From: Phymorhynchus buccinoides
Lineage: Eukaryota; Mollusca; Gastropoda; Neogastropoda; Raphitomidae
Direction of reading: 5' to 3'
Length of the DNA: 64,000 nt
Assembly (NCBI GenBank): GCA_017654935.2
Contig: CM065694.1
Location: 2,494,876 to 2,558,875, forward strand
The position numbers and the translations under genes are program-made. Positions 22,374-34,062 of the stretch are shown one piece after another. Position 1 is the first letter of the stretch. Every line of letters starts with the position of its first letter. The notes beneath the pieces are model-generated. The model saw only the letters and a program-made list of their open reading frames with translations, did not search any database and had not been told where the DNA came from.

Positions 22374-23272
22374 TTAACCCTCTTGCATTCAAGTCGGCCA
22401 AAACCAGCCGGCTGGAAGTTGCCTCTGTGTATTCAAACCGGCCACCACTCTGAGTCTCCCTCTCAGAGCTTCAGATCGTTTTTAAACTTTATGAGTCATG
22501 TGACCCCTGCTTACACAAAATGATGGGTCAGTTTCCAAAATAATGGGCCAGTGATGTGTCACTGTAGTATTACAGAAAATGATGGGTCAGTTTCCAAAAT
22601 AATGGGCCAGAGATGTGTCACTGTAGTATTACAGAAAATGATGGGTCAGTTTCCAAAATAATGGGCCAGTAATGTGTCACTGTAGTATTACAGAAAATGA
22701 TGGGTCAGTTTCCAAAATAATGGGCCAGTGATGTGTCACTGTAGTATTACAGAAAATGATGGGTCAGTTTCCAAAATAATGAGCCAGTGATGTGTCACTG
22801 TAGTATTACACTTAACTTTTGTTATAAACTTCATGGGTTAGATGACCCCTGGGTGCACAAAATGAGGGGTCAAATCACCTTCAATGCGGGTCAATGGCCC
22901 GGGCCCGCCAAGAATCTGAAGCTCTGCCCTCTGATGGCATTTCCATCACGCACTAAGTTCTGGCTTGTTAAATACACACTATGAAGAAGCTTCTCACTTG
23001 CGATAGGAACTGCATGACACTTTGTGCTTCAAATGATATATTTTTTTCAATATTGCATGGGTGGGAGCAGAACATTTCAGCTATACTGAAAAATGTTCTC
23101 AGCTATACTGAAAAAGAAAGCAAGGATATCTTTATAATTTATATGCTCGTCAGACAGAATTGCTATACTGAATTCAGTGTATACTGAAGGCCTCCCACCC
23201 CTGATATTGTGGGAAAGTATCTGAACACTAGAAGGTTTTTTCCTGTAACAATATGAATGCAAGAGGGGTAAC
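22374..23272. mobile_element. TTAA-flanked element with CTCTTGCATTCA ends
   Basis: Begins TTAACCCTCTTGCATTCAAG and ends ATGAATGCAAGAGGGGTAA, giving good inverted ends. The interior holds a five-copy 59-bp tandem repeat. No transposase-like ORF is seen. Confidence 0.65.
22511..22810. repeat. 59-bp tandem repeat, five copies, inside the 22374 element
   Basis: Unit: AATGATGGGTCAGTTTCCAA, AATAATGGGCCAGTGATGTG, TCACTGTAGTATTACAGA. Copies are nearly identical. Confidence 0.95.
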
Positions 23273-23446
23273 AATTTAAAAAAAAAAAATTTTAAAGTTA
23301 TTTTTTACACTCTCGGATCAAATTGTATCGGCAGTGAAAAGGTTAAGTAGGATCAAGTGATTACAAACGAGGATAACAAGATGTGCCATACGCTCCATCC
23401 AGTCAGAGCAAAGAGGTCATCATACAATTCCATGCAATTAAGTATT

Positions 23447-23629
23447 AGGCCGTGTACACATACACGCGGATGTTCCGCACGGAAACCCATGCGCAATAAA
23501 TAAGTAAAAAAAAGAAGGGAAAAAATATACTCACGTGTCTGTATTTACTCTAATCCGTATGTTTCCTTCTTTCTTTTACTTATTAATTATTTCTGTGCGG
23601 AAAATCCGGATGTACTGTGTACCAGGCCT
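23447..23629. mobile_element. Small TIR element
   Basis: AGGCCGTGTACACATACACG at the left pairs with GTACTGTGTACCAGGCCT at the right. Inner GGATGTTCCGCACGGAAA pairs with TCTGTGCGGAAAATCC. The whole folds back. No second copy in the window. Confidence 0.5.
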
Positions 23630-23751
23630 TATGATTCGTTGATCAACCAGATCAGAAGGCATGGGAATCAATCAACAAGGATAACGACACACCAGACCAC
23701 TCAACCAAATTCACTACTAGTCATTCTTCTCACAAGACTAAACAATCGCTC

Positions 23752-23940
23752 AGGGCTCCCAGGGACCCCCATTTGGGGGTCTATGAAGCACTAAAATTCT
23801 AAAGGACCCTCTAAAAGAATGTGCAGGGGGTCCCAGGGATGCACTACAAAAATTATTTGTTGCGTTCGCAATGCCACTGGCACCCTCTATCCCGCCTCTA
23901 GGACCCTCTATATTGTTTTGTGGGACAATTGGGAGCCCTG
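23752..23940. mobile_element. TIR element CAGGGCTCCCA, copy B
   Basis: CAGGGCTCCCAGGGACCCCC at the left and GACAATTGGGAGCCCTG at the right; inverse of 17848-18064. Confidence 0.65.
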
Positions 23941-24014
23941 AATTTTCGCAGTAGATCATTTTAAATATTTCCCAACTTTATTCACATACACCGCCTAGAA
24001 TAGTCTGTTGACAA

Positions 24015-24954
24015 GGCAAATGTTAAGAAAAGCCCCCTCCTCTGCACCCTTCCATTCATTTCAGGCTGTTCCGTCGACCGCTGTCACATTCTCAGATTAC
24101 TGCTGACACTAGACTGACCGTAAACCTATCCCAAACCCTAACCTGAAACCCCTGTTGCATTCCCTTAGGGTTAGGGTTAGAAATAGGGTTTGGGATAGGG
24201 TTAGGGATAGGTTCAGGGTCAGTTTAGTGTCAAATACAAACACAAAAAAAGTAGATGGTATGCTATGATCATGTGCACGTAAATTCAGAACGCAGTAATC
24301 TGAGAATGCGATAGCGGTCGACGGAACAGCCTGAAATGAATGGAAGGGGCAGAGGAGAGGGCTTTTCTTAACATTTGATGGAACAGCCTGAAATGAATGG
24401 AAGGGGCAGAGGAGGGGGCTTTTCTTAACATTTGATGGAACAGCCTGAAATGAATGGAAGGGGGCAGAGGAGGGGGCTTTTCTTAACATTTGATGGAACA
24501 GCCTGAAATGAATGGAAGGGGCAGAGGAGGGGGCTTTTCTTAACATTTGATGGAACAGCCTGAAATGAATGGAAGGGGGCAGAGGAGGGGGCTTTTCTGA
24601 ACATTCGACGGAACAGCCTGAAATGAATGGAAGGGGCAGAGGAGGGGGCTTTTCTTAACATTTGATGGAACAGCCTGAAATGAATGGAAGGGGGCAGAGG
24701 AGGGGGCTTTTCTGAACATTCGACGGAACAGCCTGAAATGAATGGAAGGGGGCAGAGGAGGGGGCTTTTCTGAACATTCGACGGAACAGCCTGAAATGAA
24801 TGGAAGGGGGCAGAGGAGGGGGCTTTTCTTAACATTTGATGGAACAGCCTGAAATGAATGGAAGGGGCAGAGGAGGGGGCTTTTCTGAACATTTGACGGA
24901 ACAGCCTGAAATGAATGGAAGGGGCAGAGGAGGGGACTTTTCTTAACATTTGCC
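24015..24954. mobile_element. hAT-like MITE with 8-bp TSD and one terminus expanded into a minisatellite
   Basis: The direct repeat GTTGACAA flanks both sides (24007-24014 and 24955-24962), an 8-bp duplication typical of hAT. TIRs are GGCAAATGTTAAGAAAAGCC and its inverse. The left half is single copy; the right terminal segment is repeated about 11 times at 58-59-bp period (24310-24950, unit GAACAGCCTGAAATGAATGG, AGGGGCAGAGGAGGGGGCTT, TTCTTAACATTTGATG). The centre (24120-24230) is a TTAGGG-like palindrome. Minus-strand ORFs (HSFQAVPSNVKKSPLLCP) are repeat artefacts. Confidence 0.8.
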
Positions 24955-24962
24955 GTTGACAA

Positions 24963-25930
24963 ACCATATGCTTATAATCACCACAGTAAACCAGCCAAAT
25001 ACCACAGTAAAAGCAGAAAAGAAAGCAAAGCAACGTACAAGCAAACAATTTGTAATTTGTACATCCACAAAGGATTATAATTATTAGGATAAACAATTTG
25101 ATTATTATTGATTATTAACGGGGCAGTTCATGGAAATTGTTTTACTTCTAATGATGAGATTTTTCATTGCATGTACAATAGGAATTGTTCGGAAATAATT
25201 AAGGGAGCAATTTCATGGTGTGTGGGAGTGATCTTGCCTAATTCAATCGGTCAAACGGGGAAGCTACTCTACCATCAGGTAGATCCCCAGCTCTCGCCTC
25301 GTGCGTTTGAACAGACTTACACCACTTAGAACACAGTGCGTCATTCTAAATTTGATGTAATTTATATTTTTACGTCACATTTTGCAAGTTCTATCGGTTT
25401 GCGGATACTGGCCTCCCCTTATTTAAAAAAAAAAATGTTTGCAAGTCGCTGACTCGCATCCTGCGGTTTCAAGCTTCGCCGCCATTGTTGCTATGGTTTT
25501 GACTGAGTAAGTCGAGGTAATTAATTCCAATTTTCACAAAATGCTCTCCCTTATTTTTTCAACCCAAATTCGTCTATTGTACATGAGTTTTTGTTTCACT
25601 GTTTCTTTCTGGGCCTTCCTCTTCCAGGTTTCCTCCAAAAGTATTAACTTATACATTATTTTGTAAAATCACTCCCAATATTTCTTTTTAGTGATAAAAA
25701 CATTTTGGTATGGGCTCTCACGAGATCTCCCTTCGACCTGAATCCATAACTAAGGAGAAATATGCTATCGTCACACACGAGCATCCATTTAAAAATGTGT
25801 TCCCTTCGTCCCTAAATCATACCCCTTTCTCCACAATTCTAATTCCCCTGCCCCTTTTCCCATCCCATCAAAGAACTCGTGAGGATGAGTGAAAGTTGTA
25901 AGAACCAACCTAGCTCCATTTAACTCAATG
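24963..25930. other. Picalm intron 9, no feature seen
   Basis: AT-rich intron without recognisable exon or repeat boundary. Confidence 0.4.
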
Positions 25931-26235
25931 GAGTCATGTCGGAGACGTCATTCCGACACTGTTCCAATTCTTTGAGTCATGTCGGAGACGTCATTCCGAC
26001 ACTGTTCCAATTCTTTGAGTCACGTCGGAGACGTCATTCCGACACTGTTCCAATTCTTTGAGTCATGTCGGAGACGTCATTCCGACACTGTTCCAATTCT
26101 TTGAGTCATGTCGGAGACGTCATTCCGACACTGTTCCAATTCTTTGAGTCATGTCGGAGACGTCATTCCGACACTGTTCCAATTCTTTGAGTCATGTCGG
26201 AGACGTCATTCCGACACTGTTCCAATTCTTTGTAG
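25931..26235. repeat. 42-bp tandem repeat with CRE-like cores, about seven copies
   Basis: Unit GAGTCATGTCGGAGACGTCA then TTCCGACACTGTTCCAATTCTT. Each unit has GACGTCA (7 of 8 bases of the CRE palindrome) within an imperfect palindrome TCGGAGACGTCATTCCGA. Copies are almost identical. Confidence 0.92.
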
Positions 26236-27868
26236 TCATGTCGGAGGGAGTTTTCCGATCGATTTTCGCGGTTTGGGATGTCGGTTAAACCAATAAAAGG
26301 GAAACAACACGTTGTTCCTCTTAATACTGAGACCTTATTCTTGTAGTTGATTCCCTTAGACCGTTTCTAGTGTCTCCTATATTCGTTTTTTACTTCCTTA
26401 AATTGAACTACTCATCATCTTCAAATTTGCTTCATTCAATATGGCGGCGACCACATAGCTCACTTTATTTCAACATTAAATAAAATGTTTATGTTTATAG
26501 TTTATATTATGCTTTTTACAATCCTTTTTTTATTTATACACTAAACCAAGTCTATCAAAACTTGAGTGGCTTTGTGATACTAAATCAAGATCATAACAAA
26601 GTGGTCAGCCTGTCGAGTAGAAAGTTTTTGTTTTCCTGACGAAGCGCATTTATTCAGATTATTTACATTGTGAAACATATGCGGCTCATTCGTTCAAAGC
26701 AAGAAGTCTTCAAAAATATACTGATTTATCTGTTACTCGGTTGATGTTGTATCATGGTTGAATGATGTGCATTTGATTTTTGGCGATTTTTAGAAAATGA
26801 CATAAAATAATGTGATCTGAGGGTGATACGTCATTTTGTATGTGACTCAATTGAGTTAATGTATCATCAGTAACTGCACAAATCTTAACCAGAAAATAAG
26901 TATTTAGAATACAACTGAGAAATAAAAGAGATATAGAGGTTAAGAGAAGACATGCGTAGCAACTGTACAAGGATACCACCTGCTCAATACATGCACAAAC
27001 ATTCGTCGTTTACACATCATTCATAGTTGATGATAAACAACCACACATGTAAAGTAGCAAAGCTAAGCAGGTTTGGGTGTATCAGTATAACAAATTTAGG
27101 ACAGGGAATATCAGTATCGCAAGTCTGGGAGAATCAGGAGCAAGCGTATATCATATGCTGCGGAGAATGTCTGTCCAAGCCAGCACAGCACACAGTACAC
27201 TTACTGAGGCTGACTTGTTTTTGTTCGAGCCCTGAAAACAAATGACCACCACCCACTGACCAACAAACCCCTCAACCTACATCAACACAAGGCCCAATAC
27301 ACTAAACTAAACGATAGAATAAGAAACCATGACAATTCTACAACAAGCTAAACTCGTGACAATGTTCAAGAAAACAAAAGGAAAGTGCAAACCAAAAGAG
27401 CAAACGACAAAATGTTATTGGTTAGTGGACATTCTGGGATAAAATACCCAACCACTGCAAAGCATCTTAAGCCACTGATATACTCAGTTATAACTTTAAA
27501 TTACAGCAGTGTTAGCAAAATGCTAGCCCTAGGTCGTTATCTTTTTGTGCTTCATTGGCTCACTCATGTTAACACGAGTGAGCCCATAGTATGATAGTTG
27601 TTCGGTTGTGTGTGTGTGTGTATGTGTTACGTCCGTGGTCCAATCTCCAAACTTTAACGTTGGCATTTTCTCGGGAAATAGAAGGCGTACATTGTTCAAA
27701 CTTTGCACACATATAGATGTCTATGCAAGCTATCAAACATTAATGATTTTGATAATTAAATACTTAAAGCAACACTGTAAACAGATAACAAACAGATAAC
27801 ATTTTAGATTAATGGCTTCGAGAGTATCCAACAGGCAACATGAGTTAAGAAAATATTCCACAGTGAAA
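26236..27868. other. Picalm intron 9, no feature seen
   Basis: AT-rich intron. Nothing resembling a PICALM exon; exons 9 and 10 join directly in phase 0. Confidence 0.4.
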
Positions 27869-28115
27869 GCCTCAATAGCTCATTGCTTAGAGCTTCTGTT
27901 TCTCATGCCAATGGTTCCGGGGCCGATTCTCGGCACGGGCATGGTCTTTTTTATTTTTTTATTTACCTTTTTTTAGTTGCATCCATTAATGATAGTTTCA
28001 TTTGTACTTAAAATTTTTATTGTCAATCTTGTACTTTAGACACCCCCCTCAATCTTTGTTTGTTGTTGTCCCACATCTGCCTGTTCGAGTAAGCCTTGAA
28101 GGCTTTGCCTCTTGT
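27869..28115 (+). mobile_element. tRNA-derived SINE
   Basis: The head GCCTCAATAGCTCATTGCTT plus AGAG resembles a tRNA 5' half with A box. GGTTCCGGGGCCGATTCTCG resembles the T-arm/B box (GGTTCGANTCC) with degeneration. A T-rich spacer and a body follow, ending in GGCTTTGCCTCTTGTTTT. It is too degenerate to be a functional tRNA. Confidence 0.6.
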
Positions 28116-28648
28116 TTTATTTTGGGCTAAAAGAAGCGAAGATCAGGTCAGGGTTACTGGTACTGGGAGCAAATGTAAATGAAAGAAAAGAAGGGTACTT
28201 AGCTATGAAGACACACAAAACAAATGAGTTAATTGAATGAAAGAGATTAGATTATTCGATTAGGGACAACATCAACAGAGAATGAGAAGAAAATGCAAAG
28301 GAAGAAGAAAGTGTGAGACTGAAAGGGAAAAGGTGCAACGGAGAGAGGGGAGACTGTGGGGTAAGGGTGGGGAGAGATGGGGTAGTACAGGGATCGACTA
28401 AAGCTGTGACTAGGTGTGAATTCCTTTGAGTGGCACATGCATGGAAAAAAACCATTATCATGCCAAATCAAAACAAAATAAAAGCATCTTCTCACACTTG
28501 CAGAATCATTAAAACTATCCCCCCCCCCCCCCCCCCCAAATAAAACAGAAAAGAAAGACAAAGTGCACCGACTTTTACTAAACAGTGATGGTTGAAAACA
28601 AGACAAAACATTGCTATAGTTCAATTGTTCATTCCATAGCTTACTCAC

Positions 28649-28690
28649 CTTGGCTAAATCCGGGATGTCTCCTTTGTCAATGCCCACATT
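28649..28690 (-). CDS. Picalm: Picalm exon 9
   Basis: 42 nt, phase 0 at both ends; acceptor CAG at 28691-28693, donor GTGAGT at 28643-28648. It encodes NVGIDKGDIPDLAK (residues 257-270), matching VGIDRGDIPDLSQ in the ANTH domain of vertebrate PICALM. Confidence 0.95.
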
Positions 28691-28844
28691 CTGGTGAAAA
28701 AAAATACCACCAGGTCCATTACTAGATGTTCATTAAAAAATGTGCGTTAAGTGATTAACACACAGGCATGAAGAAAAATGTGAAATACATTTGAAAATTT
28801 GCCACAAATTATGGGAACTAGATTTCTTTTTGTACTTGTGTACT

Positions 28845-29063
28845 TTAACCCTTTCACCGCCGAAGTCGCATTTCTGCACCATACTGATTGAACACTCATG
28901 TTACTAAAAGGCATGAAATTAGGATCTGTTGCCCAATGACCTTATGTTGTTAAGTTTGGAAGATTGTGAAAGGCCTTATTTAGTACATGTCAAAGGGGTA
29001 TTCACAGCAGGTAACATTGCCAGAAATATTGGGCTAAAAAATGGTTGGCGGCAAAAGGGTTAA
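28845..29063. mobile_element. TTAA-flanked piggyBac-like MITE
   Basis: TTAACCCTTTCACCGCCGAA at the left, GGTTGGCGGCAAAAGGGTTAA at the right; interior shared with 16606-16851. Confidence 0.75.
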
Positions 29064-29218
29064 CACACATGACAATGTTTGATAAACACAACTATTTCAT
29101 TCCTACAACTCCACTCCCATCCAAACCTCCTCTTTTTGACTCTCATTCAGTTAACATTGAACATGTAAAATTAAACGCATTTTAAATCTAGAAGAATAAG
29201 CTCATCTACTACAATCAT

Positions 29219-29373
29219 TACCATATTTTTCTGACTATAAGGCACCCCCCAAATTGTACACCAAATTCAGATTTAGTTGTTATATTTTCTTACTATTTCA
29301 TTAGTAAATAGACAAGGCCCAGGGGTCAAAGTCTAGGCACAAAGCATCGCCTTACAGTCCGAAAAATATGGTA
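29219..29373. mobile_element. Palindromic MITE, copy 3
   Basis: TACCATATTTTTCTGACTAT at the left and ACAGTCCGAAAAATATGGTA at the right. Confidence 0.7.
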
Positions 29374-29583
29374 CTCCCACCATAACACATTCCAAGAGAC
29401 AGCTAAAAAAGGAAATACTGCGAATGTGGCACATTTTAAAGCAAGAAATTGCAAATATAAATTTGGTGAAAAGAAATTTTGCTCACAAATGAATTTCAAC
29501 ATTCACATGTTTGCAAATATCTTTCTGAAATTATGGAAATGTTTCGCCTTTAGTTATATTTATCTGAAAAAAAATGTACACAA

Positions 29584-29591
<8 letters not shown>

Positions 29592-29645
<54 letters not shown>
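29592..29645. repeat. (GA)n microsatellite
   Basis: About 54 bp of GA, close to the exon 8 donor. Confidence 0.95.
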
Positions 29646-29647
<2 letters not shown>

Positions 29648-29727
29648 AACACAAAGAGAAAGATGGGGTGGGAGGAGAGACAGAGAGACAAAGATAGGGG
29701 TTTCTTGCACACACACACACAACGTAC

Positions 29728-29834
29728 CTCTGCCACCTTGAGGAATTCGGACACCTTCTCCATTCTTGCGAGGAACCTTTTGTACATATCCAGTGCATCT
29801 TTACACTGCTTCTTGTTCATGTCAAAGAACTTCT
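29728..29834 (-). CDS. Picalm: Picalm exon 8
   Basis: 107 nt; acceptor CAG at 29835-29837, donor GTACGT at 29722-29727. Residues 221-256: [20 protein letters not shown] and then [15 protein letters not shown]. This is one of the most conserved ANTH helices (vertebrate YFDMKKNQCKEGLDIYKKF). Confidence 0.95.
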
Positions 29835-29837
29835 CTG

Positions 29838-30957
29838 TGAAACAAATCAAACAAGAGATGTTAATAGACATATACAGTTAACTGCTGCTAATGATGCATC
29901 TGAAAAAAACACCCCAAAACAAACAAAAATATAACAAGTCTGGGATATTGCTTTCTTCTGCACACTAACTGTGAGTAGCTAAGCACATTACTCTCTATAC
30001 ATCTTCTATCATTCAACCTGTCAAAAACTTCCATCAAACTGTCTCTCAGTCCTACAGGTACATCAATGAACAATTATAGCATCAGATATGCTGAGCACCA
30101 TAAGGTAAACTCGAAATGCCAGAGATGTCAAGTGTCCTATTGAAGCCGCATACTGGGCGCAACAGACTGAACTGATGGGTGAAACTGGCAGAATTTAAAA
30201 ATAAGGAAAACGCTGCAGTCCAGGAGTTGCCCACATGTGGAGGAAGGGGGTCTATGGAGCTATGCCCCCCCCCCCCCCCTTTAAGAGTTGCACTTTTCAT
30301 AGTAGACGTTGCTGGGATATTTTTATTCTTGTTTTTTTGCTGTCTAAAAAAACGAAAATAAGGAATTCTTAATTTTATGATGATGATATAGCTGAAATCC
30401 TTACCGAGAAGGAAAAGTTTCACCCTTGTGAACTGCAGAAAATTGAAGCCATGGCTTCGGCTCCACAACCTCTATGCAGACAAGATCAGACAAGTGGTAT
30501 TGCACTCTGGAGATCCATGAATTTGCCAGGTGAAGTGTGTGACCGGCAGAACTGACAACCAAGCTCTAACTAAGAGCCAGGAAATTTAATTAAAAAATGC
30601 CCTGTTTAAAGAGCTCTATCAATTTGGGTTTAAAGTCAACTAACAAGTCATTCCCCCCACCCCCCAGGGTTTAAATAAATGGATATAATAAAAAGTAAAA
30701 ACTGTCCAATTTCAAATATCCTTAATGCCTTCAAGTTCAAGTATACTTTAATATCTCCAAAAGAGAAATTCAGGTTAGGTGCAACAACATGACAGAGATA
30801 CAACATAACTGAAAGAACATTAATCAAACGTGTGAAACAAAATTATACCAATCAAATAATTATTAAAATTCATTACATGAACTTAGAAATGTGCACATTT
30901 AAAACACAGAGAGAGAGAGAGACCCTAATTTAATACTTCAGTCTCAGAGAACGGTAC
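29838..30957. other. Picalm intron 7, no gene seen
   Basis: Contains a poly-C run (30266-30278) and a retroposon-like stretch near 30729-30790 (TCAAGTTCAAGTATACTTTA) that resembles 61798-61880. No exon found. Confidence 0.4.
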
Positions 30958-31069
30958 CGAGTAAGTTGATGATGCCGTCGTTGTAGCAGGCGAAGAGACG
31001 GATGAGGTCCTTGAAGAGCAGCATGAAGCAGGCGTTGATCACGCCGTTGGTCAGCTCATTGGGCGTGCA
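30958..31069 (-). CDS. Picalm: Picalm exon 7
   Basis: 112 nt; acceptor TAG at 31070-31072, donor GTACCG at 30952-30957 (a weaker donor than the others). Residues 184-220: [20 protein letters not shown] followed by [16 protein letters not shown]. This matches the vertebrate [33 protein letters not shown] block. Confidence 0.95.
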
Positions 31070-31518
31070 CTACAGAAAACGGGAAGGAAAAATACAAAAC
31101 ACAAATTAACATCATATCACTCAAATCGCCTTGACTTAAGGCTACGTCAGACCAATTGACATAGGCTAGAGCACCAAGGCTACATCACAATGTTGTTATG
31201 CTCTGCATAGTTATGTGGGGATTGTCTTTAGCCACAACAAGCTCCTACCATAACATCATCAATCTCCAAAGTCCCCCGAAGTCTGAGTGTGGCTGCTCAC
31301 GTGGCGGGGTAATCAAAAACGGTCACGCACGTAATGTTCTCATTCTTAGCTGATCCATTTGTACCATAGTGTTCAAGTGCTTTGGCTGTTGGGATGATCT
31401 CTGGAGTCTTTTAGACAGGGTACATGAACAAACATATCACTCAAACATTCAGTTACCATTGTGGGTGTCAACGCACTAGCTTTGTAATTCAATATAAACT
31501 TTTTTATTAGTTCCACAT

Positions 31519-31676
31519 TACCGTATTTTTCGGACTATAAGGCACTCCCCCCAAAATTTTACACAAAATTTAGATTTTGTTATTATAGTTTCTTACTGTA
31601 TTATCAGTCACATTATAAGGCACAGGGGTCTCAGTCTGTGAAAAAAGTATCACCTCATAGTCTGAGAAATATGGTA
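31519..31676. mobile_element. Palindromic MITE, copy 4
   Basis: TACCGTATTTTTCGGACTAT at the left and TAGTCTGAGAAATATGGTA at the right. Confidence 0.7.
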
Positions 31677-32054
31677 ATTCAAGTGTTTAATTTAAAGGCA
31701 CAAAAAAGATGCAATGGATCAGCTGAACATTTAGCTTATGATGGGAGAGAAGATTAGCAACAGCTATGCCACTGTAGCTGGCTTGTCAGTATAAATACCA
31801 TATTGGTGCGACTTCAAGAAAGGAGAAGCAAGATTTTGTACTGTATCCTTGAGTAAGCTAGATTGTATAATGTGTAAACTATGCAAATTAAATTTTAGGA
31901 TTTTTTATATTTTATTTTTTAAAGGCACTTAAATTTCCCAAGCATTGACCCATACATGTTTGCAACTGAATACTTTAACACAATTCACTGTTCATATAAC
32001 AGTTAACTTTATATTATGGTCACATTTTCTAAAGAAAAAAAAAAAAATACTTAC

Positions 32055-32111
32055 ATCAAATTCCAATAGAGCATCTAACTGCACTTGTAAAACTGGTAAT
32101 GCTTTCAGCAA
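32055..32111 (-). CDS. Picalm: Picalm exon 6
   Basis: 57 nt, phase 0 at both ends; acceptor CAG at 32112-32114, donor GTAAGT at 32049-32054. Encodes LLKALPVLQVQLDALLEFD (residues 165-183), matching LLKTVPIIQNQMDALLDFN. Confidence 0.95.
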
Positions 32112-32239
32112 CTGTCGAAAAGAAATGAAAAATTAACTTACGAAACATCACAATAACCTCTACAATGAAACAACAGATGATTTCTTGACATTTTAAGCTA
32201 AACAAGTGAATGCCTTGCTTTAAAGGTACCATACAAATG

Positions 32240-32971
32240 CAGGGGTGCTAGCGCCAAAGGGTCCCCAAACCTGAAACTAGGAATTCCCCAAACCGACAAC
32301 CAATCTAAACGGCAAGTTTCAATTTCCTGAAAACCTGAACAATTTTTTTAGCCAAGAAATCCTTCCACCCGGATTTTCAGCTAACGTCAGCAGCTTTGGG
32401 GCTGGTGTTCAAAATTTTTTTTTCAAGCAGCTAACAGTAACAACAAATTTTGTTGAGCAGCGGGGGGGGGGGGGGGGGGGGGGGAGGGAATACTCCTATT
32501 TAGGGGGGGGGGGGGGGGGAGGGAATACTCCTATCCTCTTCAAACTCTCTCTTTGTCTTTGTCTCTTTCCGAATGAACATCGCCGAATCTTCGGCCACAA
32601 ACTACATTCTGCGGCCACTCAATTCTCCAATGCTTCACGTACTTTTGCTTTTTTTTTTACATGTTGGTTTCGCCAACTCAATACATGCGTTCTCGGTGGA
32701 CGCCATCTTCGAAATTACAACGACAGAAGACCAAAAAGGCGCAAAATGAAGATTGTGCCGTATAAACATAATTTTGAATCGGTTTGCTACTTCGGCCAAT
32801 ACATGTACAATGTTGGTAATCGTCACATGTTTCTCCGATGCCGGAATTTTTTGTCCAAACTAACTCAAAAACCGGAGATTACATTTTTTTGTCATCTCAA
32901 AACCGGAGATAACATTTTTTAGTCATCTCAAAACCGGAATTCCGGCACATACCGGAAAATGAGCACCCCTG
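32240..32971. mobile_element. DNA element with CAGGGGTGCT ends
   Basis: CAGGGGTGCT at the left and AGCACCCCTG at the right form TIRs. The interior has two poly-G tracts (32461-32484, 32505-32519) and a tandem CTCAAAACCGGA motif near 32865-32940. On the minus strand, ATG at about 32703 sits in AAGATGGCGTC, a YY1-type context, and opens a 22-codon frame (MASTENACIELAKP), possibly a transposase first-exon relic. No clear 8-bp duplication was found. Confidence 0.5.
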
Positions 32972-33166
32972 CAAATCTGATATAATTAACAAAACTTTAA
33001 AAGCACTTATCTTTAAATTCAAGATTACAGGGTGATACATCAAAAGATAAAGCAACAATGAAAAATGAGGATTTAAGAATTATTGATTATAAGAAAAAAA
33101 ATATTTCTGGCTCTTCAAATATTGCTCCGGCGGAGTGACCTAGTTTCACTTTTTATATGTATGTCT

Positions 33167-34062
33167 GGCTGATGTTAAGATCAGCTCCCTCCGCTGTTCC
33201 AGGGTGAAGTTGGCTCACCATTCATTACCTTTTTCGTTAAGCTGAGACACGCGGCTAATGTTAAGATCAGCTCCCTCCGCTGTTCCAGGGTGAGGTTGGC
33301 CCACCATTCATTACCTTTTTCGTTAAGCTGAGACACGTGGCTAATGTTAAGATCAGCTCCCTCCGCTGTTCCAGGGTGAGGTTGGCCCACCATTCATTAC
33401 CTTTTTCGCTAAGCTGAGACACGTGGCTAATGTTAAGATCAGCTCCCTCCGCTGTTCCAGGGTGAAGGTGGCCCACCATTCATTACCTTTTTCGTTAAGC
33501 TGAGACACGTGGCTAATGTTAAGATCAGCTCCCTCCGCTGTTCCAGGGTGAAGTTGGCCCACCATTCATTACCTTTTTCGTTGAGCTGAGACACAGGGCT
33601 AATGTTAAGATCAGCTCCCTCCGCTGTTCCAGGGTGAAGTTGGCCCACCATTCATTACCTTTTTCGTTAAGCTGAGACACGCGGCTAATGTTAAGATCAG
33701 CTCCCTCCGCTGTTCCAGGGTGAAGTTGGCCCACCATTCATTACCTTTTTCGTTAAGCTGAGACACGTGGCTAATGTTAAGATCAGCTCCCTCCGCTGTT
33801 CCAGGGTGAAGTTGGCCCACCATTCATGACCTTTTTCGTTAAGCTGAGACACGCGGCTAATGTTAAGATCAGCTCCCTCCGCTGTTCCAGGGTGAAGTTG
33901 GCCCACCATTCATTACCTTTTTCGTTAAGCTGAGACACGTGGCTAATGTTAAGATCAGCTCCCTCCGCTGTTCCAGGGTGAAGTTGGCCCACCATTCATT
34001 ACCTTTTTCGTTAAGCTGAGAAACGCGGGAACAGCTGGAGGGAGCTGATCTTAACATTTGCC
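33167..34062. mobile_element. MITE with terminal 86-bp tandem array
   Basis: The ends GGCTGATGTTAAGATCAGCT and AGCTGATCTTAACATTTGCC are inverted, and they share the GGCAAATGTTAAGA motif with the 24015 element. The left terminal segment is repeated about ten times at 86 bp (GATCAGCTCCCTCCGCTGTT, CCAGGGTGAAGTTGGCCCAC, CATTCATTACCTTTTTCGTT); the right terminus is single. The overlapping 70-codon minus frames are artefacts of the array. Confidence 0.75.

Noticed and set aside
24126..24220. Telomere-like TTAGGG repeats
   Set aside because: Only a few irregular CCTAACC/TTAGGG words forming the palindromic centre of a MITE; no extended array.
24109..25096. 140-223-codon minus ORFs with HSFQAVPSNVKKSPLLCP repeats
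   Set aside because: They follow the 58-59-bp tandem array inside a MITE.
27869..27945. Functional tRNA gene
   Set aside because: The T-arm/B box is degenerate, pairing is poor and a SINE body follows.
33167..34062. CRISPR-like regular array
   Set aside because: Units are contiguous with no unique spacers, in a eukaryotic intron, bounded by transposon ends.
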